A stretch of DNA of 64,000 bases from Streptococcus mitis B6 (GTDB lineage Bacteria; Bacillota; Bacilli; Lactobacillales; Streptococcaceae), in NCBI RefSeq assembly GCF_000027165.1, contig NC_013853.1, forward strand, positions 620,001 to 684,000. Reading direction: 5' to 3'. The first letter of the stretch is position 1. Each line of letters opens with the position of its first letter. A program made the translations under genes and the position numbers. A model generated the notes under the pieces. It did no database searches. It saw only the letters and a program-made list of their open reading frames with translations, and was not told the DNA's origin. Positions 36,301 to 45,107 of the stretch are shown here, piece after piece.

Positions 36301-39300
36301 GATGGTAAACCGAAAATTCCAGGAACCTTAAATAAGGGAATTGGTGGAGAACATGGTATAGATAAATTTAATCCAGCAGGAGTTATACAAAATAGAAAAG
36401 ATAAAAATAGAACATCCCTAGATCAAAATCCAGAATTATTTGCTTTCAATAACGAAGGGCTAAATGCATCATCAAGTGGTTCTAATATTGCTAACATTTA
36501 TCCTTTAGATTCAAATGGAAATCCTCAAAAGGCTCAACTTGAAAGAGGATTAACACCTTCTCCACTTGTATTAAGAAGTGCAGAAGAAGGATTGATTTCA
36601 ATAGTAAATACAAATAAAGAGGGAGAAAATCAAAGAGACTTAAAAGTCATTTCGAGAGAACACTTTATTAAAGGAATTTTAAACTCTAAAAGCAATGATG
36701 CAAAGGGAATCAAATCATCTAAACTAAAAGTTTGGGGTGACTTGAAGTGGGATGGACTCATCTATAATCCTAGAGGTAGAGAAGAAAATGCACCAGAAAG
36801 TAAGGATAATCAAGATCCTGCTACTAAGATAAGAGGTCAATTTGAACCGATTGCGGAAGGTCAATATTTCTATAAATTTAAATATAGATTAACTAAAGAT
36901 TATCCATGGCAGGTTTCCTATATTCCTGTAAAAATTGATAACACAGCCCCTAAGATTGTTTCGGTTGATTTTTCAGATCCTGAAAAAATTAAGCTGATCA
37001 CAAAGGATACTTATCACAAGGTAAAAGACCAATACAAGAATGAAACCCTATTTGCGAGAGATCAAAAAGAACATCCTGAAAAATTTGACGAGATTGCAAA
37101 CGAAGTTTGGTATGCTGGCGCCGCTCTGGTTAATGAAGATGGAGAGGTTGAGAAAAATCTTGAAGTAACTTATGCAGGTGAGGGTCAAGGAAGAAACAGA
37201 AAACTTGACAAAGACGGAAATACTATTTATGAAATTAATGGGGCAGGAGATTTAAGAGGAAAAATCATTGAAGTTATTGCATTAGATGGCTCTAGTAATT
37301 TCACAAAGATTCATAGAATTAAATTTGCTGATCATGCTGATGAAAAGGGGATGATTTCTTATTACCTAGTAGATCCTGACAAAGATGCTTCTAAATATGA
37401 AAAACTTGGTGAAATTTCTGAAGATAAACTCAAAAATGCAAAGAGCCCAGAGGAAAATACCAATAATAATCAAGCTAAGGATGAAGATTCAAAACCAGAT
37501 GAAGAAAGTTCAGTTGAGGGAGAAGCTAGCCTTGAAATAAATAAAAATATTTCAACAATTAGAAACTTTGAAAATAAAGACCTAAAGAAACTCATTAAAA
37601 AGAAATATAGGGAAGAAGAGGACTTTGTAAATGGTGGTACAAGAACAGTAGAACTTGATTATCGATATGACGATAAAGGAAATATAGCTGCCTATGACGA
37701 TGGTAGCGCCTTAGAATATGAAACTGAAAAACTTGACGAAATCAAATCAAAAATTTATGGTGTTCTAAGCCCGTCTAAAGATGGACACTTTGAAATTCTT
37801 GGAAAGATACGTAATGTGTCTAAAAATGCCAAGGTATATTATGGAAACACCTATAAATATATAGAAATCAAAGCGACCAAGTATGATTCCAATTCAAAAA
37901 CGATGACATTTGATTTATACGCTAATATTAATGATATTGTGGATGGATTAGCTTTTGCAGGAGATATGAGATTCTTTGTTACAGATGATGGTCAGAGAAA
38001 AGCTGAAACGAAGATTAGAATGCCTGAAAAAAATAGGGAAACTAAGACAGAATATCCCTATGCATCAAGTTATGGGAATATAATAGAATTAGGGGAAGGA
38101 GATCTTTCAAAGAACAAACCAAATAATTTAACTGAAATGGAATCTGGTAAAATCTATTCTGATTCAGAAAAACAACAATATCTATTAAAGGACAACATCA
38201 TTCTAAGAAAAGGCTATGCACTAAAAGTGACTACCTATAATCCTGGAAAAACGGATATGTTAGAAGGAAATGGAGTCTATAGTAAGGAAGATATAGCAAA
38301 AATACAAAATGCCAATCCTAATCTAAGAGCCCTTTCAGAAAAAATAATTTATTCTGACAGTAGAAATGTTGAAGATGGAAGGAGTACTCAAGCTGTATTA
38401 ATGTCAGCTTTGGACGGCTTTAACATTATAAGGTATCAAGTGTTTAGATTTAAAATGAACGATAAAGGGGAGGCAATCGATAAAGATGGAAATCTTGTAA
38501 CAGATCCTTCTAAACTGGTATTATTTGGAAAGGATGGTAAAGAGTACACTGGAGAGGATAAGTCCAATGTAGAAGCTATAAAAGAAGATGGCTCTACGTT
38601 ATTTATTGATGCAAAACCAGTAAACCTTTCAATGGACAAGAACTACTTTAATCCATCTAAATATAATAAAATTTATGTACGAAATTCAGAGTTTTATTTA
38701 AGAGGTAAGATTTCTGATAAGGGTGGTTTTAACTGGGAATTGAGAGTTAATGAATCTGTTGTAGATAATTATTTAATCTACGGAGATTTACACATTGATA
38801 ACACTAGAGATTTTAACGTTAAGCTTAATGTTAAAGACGGTGACATCATGGACTGGGGAATGAAAGACTATAAAGCAAACGGATTTCCAGATAAGGTAAC
38901 AGATATGGATGGAAATGTTTATCTTCAAACTGGCTATAGCGATTTGAATGCGAAAGCGGTTGGAGTACACTATCAATTTTTATATGATAATGTTAAACCA
39001 GAAGTAAACATTGATCCTGAGGGAAATACTAGTATTGAATATGCTGATGGAAAATCTGTAGTCTTTAACATCAATGATAAAAGAGATAATGGATTCAATG
39101 GTGAGATTCAAGACAAACATATTTATGTAAATGGAAAAGAATACAAATCATTTGATGATATTAAACAACTAACAGATAAGACACTAAATATTAAGATTCT
39201 TGTAAAAGATTTTGCAAGAAATACAACCGTAAAAGAATTCATTTTAAACAAAGATACGGGAGAGGTAAGCGAATTAAAACCTCATACGGTGACTGTGACC

Positions 39301-39945
39301 ATTCAAAATGGAAAAGAAATGAGTTCTAAGATAGTGTCGGAAGAAGATTTCATTTTACCTGTCTATGAGGGTGAATTAGAAAAAGGCTATCAATTTGATG
39401 GCTGGGAAATTTCTGGTTTCGAAGGGAAAAAAGATGCTGGTTATGTTATTAATGTGTCAAAAGATACCCTTATAAAACCTGTATTCAAGAAAATAGAGGA
39501 GAAAAAGGAGGAGGAAAATAAACCTACTTTTGATGTATCGAAAAAGAAAGATAAGGTGCAAGCAAATCATAGTCAATTAGATGAAAATTACAAAAAGGAG
39601 GATTTACAAAGAGAAAATCCTTCACACAAATCTGATTCAACTGAAGGTATCACAGCTACAGTTCCTGTACAAGTAAATTATAGTCAATTAGATGAAAGTC
39701 AAAGATCTGATTCAACTGAGGATGTCAAAGTTACAGTTCCTGATGAAAATAAGAAGGAAGTTTATCTTAATGAACCAGAGAACATAGCTAATAAACATAC
39801 TAACATTGATAGTAAATCGGATACTAACCATTCTGATAGGTTGCCAAAAACCGGAACAGTTAGCGAAGTCTTCACGTCATTGGTTGCTGGAATAATGTTT
39901 ACCTTAGGTGCATTTCTTGGATTAAAGAAAAAAGATCAAGATTAA
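33394..39945 (+). CDS. prtA: cell-wall-anchored subtilisin-like serine protease PrtA
   Basis: 2183 residues. A signal peptide (about 1-28) is followed by a charged linker, an I9-type propeptide (about 128-195) and a subtilase domain with catalytic D236 (NIDTGTD), H303 (DPHGMHIAG) and S694 (SGTSMATP). A PA-like insert (about 505-555) lies in between, followed by long Fn3-like and C5a-peptidase-like regions. The C-terminus has two short repeats, LPKTG at 2150-2154, a hydrophobic helix and a basic tail for sortase anchoring. It likely degrades host proteins. Flanking duplications suggest it entered as a unit. Confidence 0.95.
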   Translation: MKKSTVLSLTTAAVILAAYVPNEVVLADTSSSEDALNISDTEKVVVDKEAENKEKHENIHNAIETSKDTEEKKTTIIEEKEVVSKESVIDNKTSNEEEKIKEDSNQSKEDKADSSASKDPESPKKEDKLVYIAEFKDKESGEKAIKELSNLKDTNVLYTYNTIFNGVSIETTPDNLDKIKLIEGISSVERSQKLQPMMNHARKEIGVEEAIDYLKAINAQFGKNFDGRGMVISNIDTGTDYRHKAMRIDDDAKGSMRFKKEDLKGTDKNFWLSDKIPHAFNYYNGGKITVEKADDGSDYFDPHGMHIAGILAGNDTEKDIKNFNGIDGIAPNAQIFSYKMYSDAGSGFAGDETMFHAIEDSIKHNVDVVSVSSGFTGTGLVGEKYWQAIRALRKAGIPMVVATGNYATSASSSSWDLVANNHLKMTDTGNVTRTAAHEDAIAVASAKNQTVEFDKVKIGGKSFKYRNIGAFFDKNKITTNEDGSKAPDKLKFVYIGKGQDQELIGLDLKGKIAVMDRIYTKDLKDAFKRATNKGARAIMVVNTVNYYNRDNWTELPAMGYEADEGTKSQVFSISGDDGVKLWNMINPDKKTEVKRNSKEDFKDKLEQYYPIDMASYNSNKPNVGDEKEIDFKFAPDTDKELYKEDVIVPAGSTSWGPRIDLLLKPDVSAPGKNIKSTLNVINGKSTYGYMSGTSMATPIVAASTVLIRPKLKEMLERPVLKNLEGDDKIDLTSLTKIALQNTARPMMDATSWKEKSQYFASPRQQGAGLINVANALRNEVVATFKNKDSKGLVNSYGSISLKEIKGEEKYFTIKLHNTSNRPLTFKVSASAITTDALTDRLKLDETYKDEKSPDGKQIVPEIHPEKIKGANITFEHDTFTIGANSSFDLNAVINVGEAKDKNKFVESFIHFESVEEMEALNSNGKKINFQPSLSMPLMGFAGNWNHEPILDKWAWEEGSKSKTMGGYDDDGKPKIPGTLNKGIGGEHGIDKFNPAGVIQNRKDKNRTSLDQNPELFAFNNEGLNASSSGSNIANIYPLDSNGNPQKAQLERGLTPSPLVLRSAEEGLISIVNTNKEGENQRDLKVISREHFIKGILNSKSNDAKGIKSSKLKVWGDLKWDGLIYNPRGREENAPESKDNQDPATKIRGQFEPIAEGQYFYKFKYRLTKDYPWQVSYIPVKIDNTAPKIVSVDFSDPEKIKLITKDTYHKVKDQYKNETLFARDQKEHPEKFDEIANEVWYAGAALVNEDGEVEKNLEVTYAGEGQGRNRKLDKDGNTIYEINGAGDLRGKIIEVIALDGSSNFTKIHRIKFADHADEKGMISYYLVDPDKDASKYEKLGEISEDKLKNAKSPEENTNNNQAKDEDSKPDEESSVEGEASLEINKNISTIRNFENKDLKKLIKKKYREEEDFVNGGTRTVELDYRYDDKGNIAAYDDGSALEYETEKLDEIKSKIYGVLSPSKDGHFEILGKIRNVSKNAKVYYGNTYKYIEIKATKYDSNSKTMTFDLYANINDIVDGLAFAGDMRFFVTDDGQRKAETKIRMPEKNRETKTEYPYASSYGNIIELGEGDLSKNKPNNLTEMESGKIYSDSEKQQYLLKDNIILRKGYALKVTTYNPGKTDMLEGNGVYSKEDIAKIQNANPNLRALSEKIIYSDSRNVEDGRSTQAVLMSALDGFNIIRYQVFRFKMNDKGEAIDKDGNLVTDPSKLVLFGKDGKEYTGEDKSNVEAIKEDGSTLFIDAKPVNLSMDKNYFNPSKYNKIYVRNSEFYLRGKISDKGGFNWELRVNESVVDNYLIYGDLHIDNTRDFNVKLNVKDGDIMDWGMKDYKANGFPDKVTDMDGNVYLQTGYSDLNAKAVGVHYQFLYDNVKPEVNIDPEGNTSIEYADGKSVVFNINDKRDNGFNGEIQDKHIYVNGKEYKSFDDIKQLTDKTLNIKILVKDFARNTTVKEFILNKDTGEVSELKPHTVTVTIQNGKEMSSKIVSEEDFILPVYEGELEKGYQFDGWEISGFEGKKDAGYVINVSKDTLIKPVFKKIEEKKEEENKPTFDVSKKKDKVQANHSQLDENYKKEDLQRENPSHKSDSTEGITATVPVQVNYSQLDESQRSDSTEDVKVTVPDENKKEVYLNEPENIANKHTNIDSKSDTNHSDRLPKTGTVSEVFTSLVAGIMFTLGAFLGLKKKDQD

Positions 39946-40289
39946 GACAAAAGCTATAGATGAAAAATGGTTTATGTACTAAGATAGTGTGATGATGAGA
40001 CAGTTTTGTGAAAATAGCCATTTATAACTCAATTATTTAGTTTGCTTTGATAGTGATACTCTTTTAGAATGTATTAATGGACTTAGTTTAGATAACTAAT
40101 GAATTGATTGAAAGGGTTAGTATTGACAATATTGGTCATATTGATTAGATAATAAAATCTATCAAAATTTAAAGGCTAATAGAGGTGATGAGACAATTTC
40201 AAGGAATTAAGTAGCGTTTGGTTGCTTAATTCCTTTTTATTTGGAAGGAAGTTTTTCACCTGATTCCTTATTTTATGGCTATTATTGAG
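39946..40289 (+). other. spacer downstream of prtA
   Basis: AT-rich, no coding frame. The terminator is noted separately. Confidence 0.5.
40201..40238 (+). terminator. terminator downstream of prtA
   Basis: AAGGAATTAAG / CTTAATTCC with a 13-nt loop and TTTTT. Confidence 0.8.
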
Positions 40290-40378
40290 CCACTTAGACC
40301 GAGATATAGACCAGATAGGCAAAAGAACTTGTTCTTGAGAAACTCCTCTGCTATAATGATTTTTGTAAGGGATGTGAG
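40290..40378 (+). repeat. 89-bp direct repeat, copy 2, with active-looking promoter
   Basis: Pairs with 32541-32629. The promoter TTGTTC (40329-40334), 17 bp, TATAAT (40352-40357) drives the following membrane gene at 40430. Confidence 0.9.
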
Positions 40379-40429
40379 GCGTCGATACCAGATGGTTCAA
40401 GTTTCTAAAAAGAAATTGGAGATTAACAA

Positions 40430-40738
40430 ATGAAAAAATTATTGGGGATTGTATTTTTAGTAGCAGCAGCGACAGTAGTGTATTTTGGTTCTGTTGGCTG
40501 GCCAAGTTTAGATGTCAACCTCTGGTCCCTGATTCCGGTAGGATTGTTCCTCTTTTTCACACTAGAGAATCTTTTGAAAAAGGATTACAAGGCTAGTCTG
40601 ATGTGCTTCATTATTGCCTTTATCATCGTAAATGCGATTTTGGATTTTTTGCCAATTTCAAGTGGCTTGGTGATTGGAGCAGGTGTGCTGGCTTGTGTAG
40701 GTATTGGTTATCTATTTCCGGATAAAGAAGGAAAATAG
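40430..40738 (+). CDS. small four-helix membrane protein
   Basis: 102 residues, about four hydrophobic helices with short loops, ending FPDKEGK. The arrangement resembles LiaF-type transmembrane domains but no cytoplasmic domain follows, so the function is unknown. SD GGAG lies 8 nt before the ATG. It is expressed from the promoter in repeat copy 2 and closed by a bidirectional terminator. Confidence 0.8.
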   Translation: MKKLLGIVFLVAAATVVYFGSVGWPSLDVNLWSLIPVGLFLFFTLENLLKKDYKASLMCFIIAFIIVNAILDFLPISSGLVIGAGVLACVGIGYLFPDKEGK

Positions 40739-40763
40739 GAATTGATGAAAAAATAGATAAAGA

Positions 40764-40810
40764 AAAAAACACTTCAATCACTGTATTTCAGCTTGATTGA
40801 GGTGTTTTCA
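40764..40810. terminator. bidirectional terminator
   Basis: AAAACACTTCAATCA / TGATTGAGGTGTTTT between convergent genes, with A and T tracts at either side. Confidence 0.85.
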
Positions 40811-40817
40811 ATTTTTT

Positions 40818-41177
40818 TTATTTCTGAGCCATCAATTCAACAATCATCTCGATATACATAACAAGGGTCAATAAGAATCCTGCACGCCAGAAGAATTTGA
40901 TGAACTTAGGATAGTAAAAGCTGCGTTTTTTCAAAAGAAAGAAAAAAACGAGAATAATGGCTAGGAGTGAGAGGGCTAGTCCCAGTCTAGGGAGAAAATT
41001 ATGGGTAAAGGTTTTAGCTGTGATTAGGTAGTACTCAAATACCAAGACTGGAAAAGCCAAATCCGCAAAGTTTCGTCCTAGTTTTTTTAATCTAAAAAGT
41101 TTGGTTATGATAATGCAGACAACTAAGGTCAGTATCAATAATAAAATAGATGCTAATTTCATTAAAATCATATCCAT
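40818..41177 (-). CDS. DUF3397-like small membrane protein
   Basis: 119 residues from the first ATG, four hydrophobic helices, pattern of the DUF3397 streptococcal family (function unknown). The start is uncertain: TGATACAAT on the minus strand ends directly before the first ATG, so transcription should begin near the third codon, which is also ATG (41171). A leaderless 117-residue product is therefore more likely. Divergent from the radical SAM gene. Confidence 0.78.
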   Translation of the reverse strand: MDMILMKLASILLLILTLVVCIIITKLFRLKKLGRNFADLAFPVLVFEYYLITAKTFTHNFLPRLGLALSLLAIILVFFFLLKKRSFYYPKFIKFFWRAGFLLTLVMYIEMIVELMAQK

Positions 41178-41186
41178 ATTGTATCA
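41178..41186 (-). promoter_or_regulatory. extended -10 of DUF3397 gene, leaderless type
   Basis: TGATACAAT on the minus strand; 6 nt later lies ATG 41171. The -35 TTTCCA at 17 bp is weak. Confidence 0.4.
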
Positions 41187-41241
41187 TAAAAAATGGCTAA
41201 TGGAAACGAGAAACAGAGGAATTTATAGGAAAGTCAGGCTT

Positions 41242-41270
41242 TTGAGATTGTGGGTGATTTTTGTTATAAT
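41242..41270 (+). promoter_or_regulatory. promoter of radical SAM gene, leaderless type
   Basis: TTGAGA, 17 bp, TATAAT with TGT extension; the ATG follows after 7 nt. Confidence 0.6.
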
Positions 41271-41277
41271 GAAAGTT

Positions 41278-42225
41278 ATGAAATCTTATAACACCTTGAA
41301 TGATTATTATCGAAAACTCTTTGGAGAAAAGACCTTTAAAGTCCCTATTGATGCGGGATTTGACTGTCCCAATCGTGATGGGACTGTGGCTCATGGAGGT
41401 TGTACTTTTTGTACGGTTTCAGGTTCTGGAGATGCTATTGTAGCACCAGATGCGCCTATCCGTGAGCAATTTTATAAGGAAATTGACTTTATGCATCGTA
41501 AGTGGCCAGATGTTCAGAAGTATCTGGTTTATTTTCAAAATTTTACCAACACCCATGAAAAGGTGGAAGTTATTCGAGAGCGCTATGAACAGGCTATCAA
41601 CGAGCCAGGTGTGGTAGGAATCAATATCGGAACGCGCCCAGACTGTTTACCAGACGAAACCATTGAATATTTGGCTGAGTTATCGGAGCGCATGCATGTG
41701 ACGGTAGAATTGGGCTTGCAGACCACTTATGAAGCAACCTCTGACCTGATTAACCGTGCCCATTCCTATGAGTTGTACGTGGAAACGGTCAAGCGTTTGA
41801 GAAAGTATCCCAAGATTGAGATTGTTTCCCATCTGATCAATGGACTTCCTGGTGAAACCCATGAGATGATGATTGAAAATGTCCGCCGCTGTGTCACGGA
41901 TAACGATATTCAAGGGATTAAACTGCATTTGCTTCACCTGATGACCAATACACGTATGCAACGAGATTACCACGAAGGACGCTTGCAGTTGATGAGCCAG
42001 GACGAATATGTTAAAGTCATCTGTGATCAACTGGAAATCATTCCCAAGCATATCGTCATCCATCGAATTACAGGAGATGCACCTAGAGATATGCTGATTG
42101 GGCCTATGTGGAGCCTCAATAAATGGGAAGTCCTTAATAGTATTGAGATAGAGATGCGACGTCGCGGAAGTGTTCAGGGATGCAAGGCTGTAAAACAGGA
42201 GTTTGAAAATGAAAAGACCACTTGA
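41278..42225 (+). CDS. YtqA-type (TIGR01212) radical SAM protein
   Basis: 315 residues. The cluster ligands C30, C42 and C45 lie in DCPNRDGTVAHGGCTFC, the family-specific spaced motif, with GIGTRPDCLPDE and LGLQT further on. In B. subtilis the ytqA-ytqB pair has been tied to late steps of the tRNA wobble modification mnm5s2U; I recall this from recent work and mark it as likely. The start MKSYNTLNDYY lies directly after a promoter. It overlaps the next gene by 17 bp. Confidence 0.92.
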   Translation: MKSYNTLNDYYRKLFGEKTFKVPIDAGFDCPNRDGTVAHGGCTFCTVSGSGDAIVAPDAPIREQFYKEIDFMHRKWPDVQKYLVYFQNFTNTHEKVEVIRERYEQAINEPGVVGINIGTRPDCLPDETIEYLAELSERMHVTVELGLQTTYEATSDLINRAHSYELYVETVKRLRKYPKIEIVSHLINGLPGETHEMMIENVRRCVTDNDIQGIKLHLLHLMTNTRMQRDYHEGRLQLMSQDEYVKVICDQLEIIPKHIVIHRITGDAPRDMLIGPMWSLNKWEVLNSIEIEMRRRGSVQGCKAVKQEFENEKTT

Positions 42226-42712
42226 AATGGCACATGATTTTTTGGCTGAGGTTGTAACTCAGGATGATATCGTAGTGGATGCGACCATGGGAAATGGTCA
42301 TGACACGCTTTTTTTAGCTAAGCTAGCAAAGCAAGTCTATGCCTTTGATATTCAGGAGCAAGCCTTAGAAAAGACCCAAGAGCGTTTGAACCAAGCTGGA
42401 ATGACAAATGCCCAGTTAATCTTGCAAGGTCATGAGACACTGGACCAGTTTGTGACAGAAGCCAAGGCAGGGATTTTCAATCTGGGCTATTTGCCGTCAG
42501 CTGATAAGTCAGTCATTACCCAACCTCAGACAACGATTGAAGCATTAGAAAAGCTGTGTGGCTTACTTGTCAAAGGGGGACGGATTGCTATCATGATTTA
42601 CTATGGTCATGAAGGAGGCGACCTCGAGAGGGATGCTGTCTTGGATTTTGTTAGCCAGTTGAATCAACAAGAGTATACAGCTGCCATTTACCGAACCCTG
42701 AATCAAGATTAA
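42209..42712 (+). CDS. YtqB-type SAM-dependent methyltransferase
   Basis: 167 residues, Rossmann methyltransferase with SAM loop DATMGNGHDT at 24-33 and NLGYLPSADKS as the substrate-side motif of the rRNA_methylase/YtqB family. YtqB of B. subtilis has been described as MnmM, methylating nm5s2U34 in tRNA. SD AGGAG 8 nt before the ATG lies inside the radical SAM gene, so the two are coupled. Confidence 0.9.
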   Translation: MKRPLEMAHDFLAEVVTQDDIVVDATMGNGHDTLFLAKLAKQVYAFDIQEQALEKTQERLNQAGMTNAQLILQGHETLDQFVTEAKAGIFNLGYLPSADKSVITQPQTTIEALEKLCGLLVKGGRIAIMIYYGHEGGDLERDAVLDFVSQLNQQEYTAAIYRTLNQD

Positions 42713-42759
42713 CAACCCACCATTTTTAGTGATGATTGAAAAATTAGAGAGATATAGAC

Positions 42760-43014
42760 ATGGATAAACAATACCTACGTGAAAAGCTGGATGCCATGCG
42801 CCAGAATTTTGTTGAGTCAACCCACCACGAACGAGCGGTGGGAGTACTAGACCAAGCTCGTATGAGCAAAAAAATGCTTAAAATCAAGAAAAAATTAGTT
42901 GCTCTTGAAATGGAACGGTGCCAGAGAAAAATTGAGCACAAGGATTGTTCCAAGATTGACCAAAAAATCAAAGAGCAGAAGGAGATATTTGAATCCTGTT
43001 GTAAAAAAGATTAA
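42760..43014 (+). CDS. small charged hypothetical protein
   Basis: 84 residues, almost entirely helical and very rich in Lys/Glu/Gln, with four cysteines in the C-terminal part (CQRK, KDC, SCC). No family is recognised. A GAGAG SD precedes the ATG. It lies 47 bp after the methyltransferase and 11 bp before the antiporter, thus probably in the same operon. Confidence 0.72.
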   Translation: MDKQYLREKLDAMRQNFVESTHHERAVGVLDQARMSKKMLKIKKKLVALEMERCQRKIEHKDCSKIDQKIKEQKEIFESCCKKD

Positions 43015-43025
43015 GGAGGACGTGC

Positions 43026-45080
43026 GTGGAATTACTGATTTACCTCATCCTATTTTTACTGGTCTTGATTGTCTCGAGTACAACCAATAAGCTCCTGCCC
43101 TTTTTGCCTCTCCCTTTGGTGCAGATTCTTTTGGGAATTGTAATTGGTCTCTTTTTACCCAATACTGACTTTCACCTCAATACGGAGTTGTTTTTGGCAC
43201 TGGTTATTGGGCCCTTGCTTTTCCGAGAGTCGGAGGAAGCAGATATTACGGCTATTTTAAAACACTGGCGAATCATTATTTATCTCATATTTCCAGTGAT
43301 TTTTATCTCGACCCTGAGTTTGGGTGGCTTGGCTCACCTTCTTTGGCTCAGCCTTCCCTTGGCAGCTTGTTTGTCTGTTGGGGCAGCCCTTGGGGCTACG
43401 GATTTGGTAGCTTTTGCCTCTCTTTCGGAGCGCTTTAGTTTTCCTAAGCGCGTGTCCAATATCCTTAAGGGTGAAGGACTCTTGAATGATGCATCTGGTT
43501 TGGTTGCCTTTCAGGTAGCTTTGACAGCTTGGACAACGGGAGCCTTTTCCCTTGGGCAAGCTAGTAGTTCGCTCATCTTTTCAATCCTAGGCGGTTTTTT
43601 GATTGGATTTTTAACAGCCATGACCAACCGTTTCCTCCATAGCTTCTTGCTAAGTGTGAGAGCAACGGATATTGCCAGCGAGCTTTTATTAGAATTGAGT
43701 TTGCCTCTGGTGACCTTCTTCCTGGCAGAAGAAGTCCACGTTTCAGGAATTATTGCCGTTGTGGTTGCTGGGATTTTAAAGGCAAGCCGTTTTAAGAAAA
43801 TTACGCTCCTCGAAGCCCAAGTGGATACGGTGACCGATACGGTCTGGCATACAGTGAACTTTATGCTCAACGGTTCTGTCTTTGTGATTTTAGGGATGGA
43901 GCTGGAAATGATAGTAGAGCCTATCTTGACCAATCCAATCTATAATCCCTTACTTTTATTGCTATCTCTTATAGCCCTTACCTTTGTCCTCTTTGCTATT
44001 CGTTTTGTCATGATTTATGGCTATTATGCCTATAGGACTAGACGTCTCAAGAAGAAGCTAAATAAGTATATGAAGGACATGCTTCTCTTGACCTTCTCAG
44101 GTGTCAAGGGAACCGTGTCGATTGCTACGATCCTTCTGATACCAAGTAATCTAGAGCAGGAGTATCCTCTCTTACTTTTCCTCGTTGCAGGTGTGACGCT
44201 TGTAAGCTTTTTAACAGGTCTCTTGATTCTGCCTCATCTTTCGGATGAACAGGAAGAAAGCAAGGATTATCTCATGCATATCGCCATTTTGAATGAGGTT
44301 ACTTCGGAGTTAGAAAAAGAACTTGAAACTCATAAGAATAAGCTTCCTCTCTATGCAGCTATTGACAATTACCATGGACGAATAGAGAACCTTATCTTGA
44401 GCCAAGAAAATAAGGGGGCTCAAGAAGACTGGGAGACCTTGAAACTTCTTATCCTCAGTATTGAGAGTGATGGTCTGGAACAGGCTTACGAAGAGGGCAA
44501 GATGAGTGAGCGTGCCTATCGAGTTTACCAGCGTTATTTGAAAAACATGGAACAAAGTATCAATCGCAAGTTTGCTTCACGATTGACCTATTATTTCCTT
44601 GTTTCCTTGCGGATTTTACGTTTTCTCCTTCATGAAGTCTTTACCTTAGGCAAGACCTTCCGTAGTTGGAAAAATGAAGAATCACAGAAACTCAGAGCCC
44701 TTGACTATGACCAAATTGCAGAGCTCTATCTAGAAAATACAGAGATGATTATCGAAAGTCTGGAGAATCTTAAAGGGGTTTATAAGAGTTCTTTAATCAG
44801 CTTCATGCAAGATTCTCGTCTCCGTGAAACAGCTATTATCACCAGTGGTGCCTTTGTCGAACGGGTTATCAATCGCGTTAAGCCCAACAATATCGATGAA
44901 ATGCTGAGAGGTTATTATCTGGAGCGCAAGTTGATTTTCGAATATGAAGAAAAACGATTGATTACGACCAAGTATGCCAAGAAGTTACGACAAAATGTGA
45001 ATAATTTGGAGAACTATTCCTTGAAGGAAGCTGCCAATACCCTCCCTTATGATATGATGGAATTGGTAAGAAGAAATTAA
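43026..45080 (+). CDS. CPA1-family Na+/H+ antiporter
   Basis: 684 residues, GTG start with AAGGAGG six nt upstream. About 12 helices fill residues 1-420, including the ion-binding stretch GEGLLNDASGLVAF and FSGVKGTVSIAT typical of NhaP/CPA1 exchangers. A long hydrophilic cytoplasmic tail (about 425-684) is mostly helical and probably regulatory. It exports sodium or potassium in exchange for protons for pH and salt balance. Confidence 0.92.
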   Translation: MELLIYLILFLLVLIVSSTTNKLLPFLPLPLVQILLGIVIGLFLPNTDFHLNTELFLALVIGPLLFRESEEADITAILKHWRIIIYLIFPVIFISTLSLGGLAHLLWLSLPLAACLSVGAALGATDLVAFASLSERFSFPKRVSNILKGEGLLNDASGLVAFQVALTAWTTGAFSLGQASSSLIFSILGGFLIGFLTAMTNRFLHSFLLSVRATDIASELLLELSLPLVTFFLAEEVHVSGIIAVVVAGILKASRFKKITLLEAQVDTVTDTVWHTVNFMLNGSVFVILGMELEMIVEPILTNPIYNPLLLLLSLIALTFVLFAIRFVMIYGYYAYRTRRLKKKLNKYMKDMLLLTFSGVKGTVSIATILLIPSNLEQEYPLLLFLVAGVTLVSFLTGLLILPHLSDEQEESKDYLMHIAILNEVTSELEKELETHKNKLPLYAAIDNYHGRIENLILSQENKGAQEDWETLKLLILSIESDGLEQAYEEGKMSERAYRVYQRYLKNMEQSINRKFASRLTYYFLVSLRILRFLLHEVFTLGKTFRSWKNEESQKLRALDYDQIAELYLENTEMIIESLENLKGVYKSSLISFMQDSRLRETAIITSGAFVERVINRVKPNNIDEMLRGYYLERKLIFEYEEKRLITTKYAKKLRQNVNNLENYSLKEAANTLPYDMMELVRRN

Positions 45081-45107
45081 TCAAGATTATAAGTGAAGGA
45101 GAGTAAC

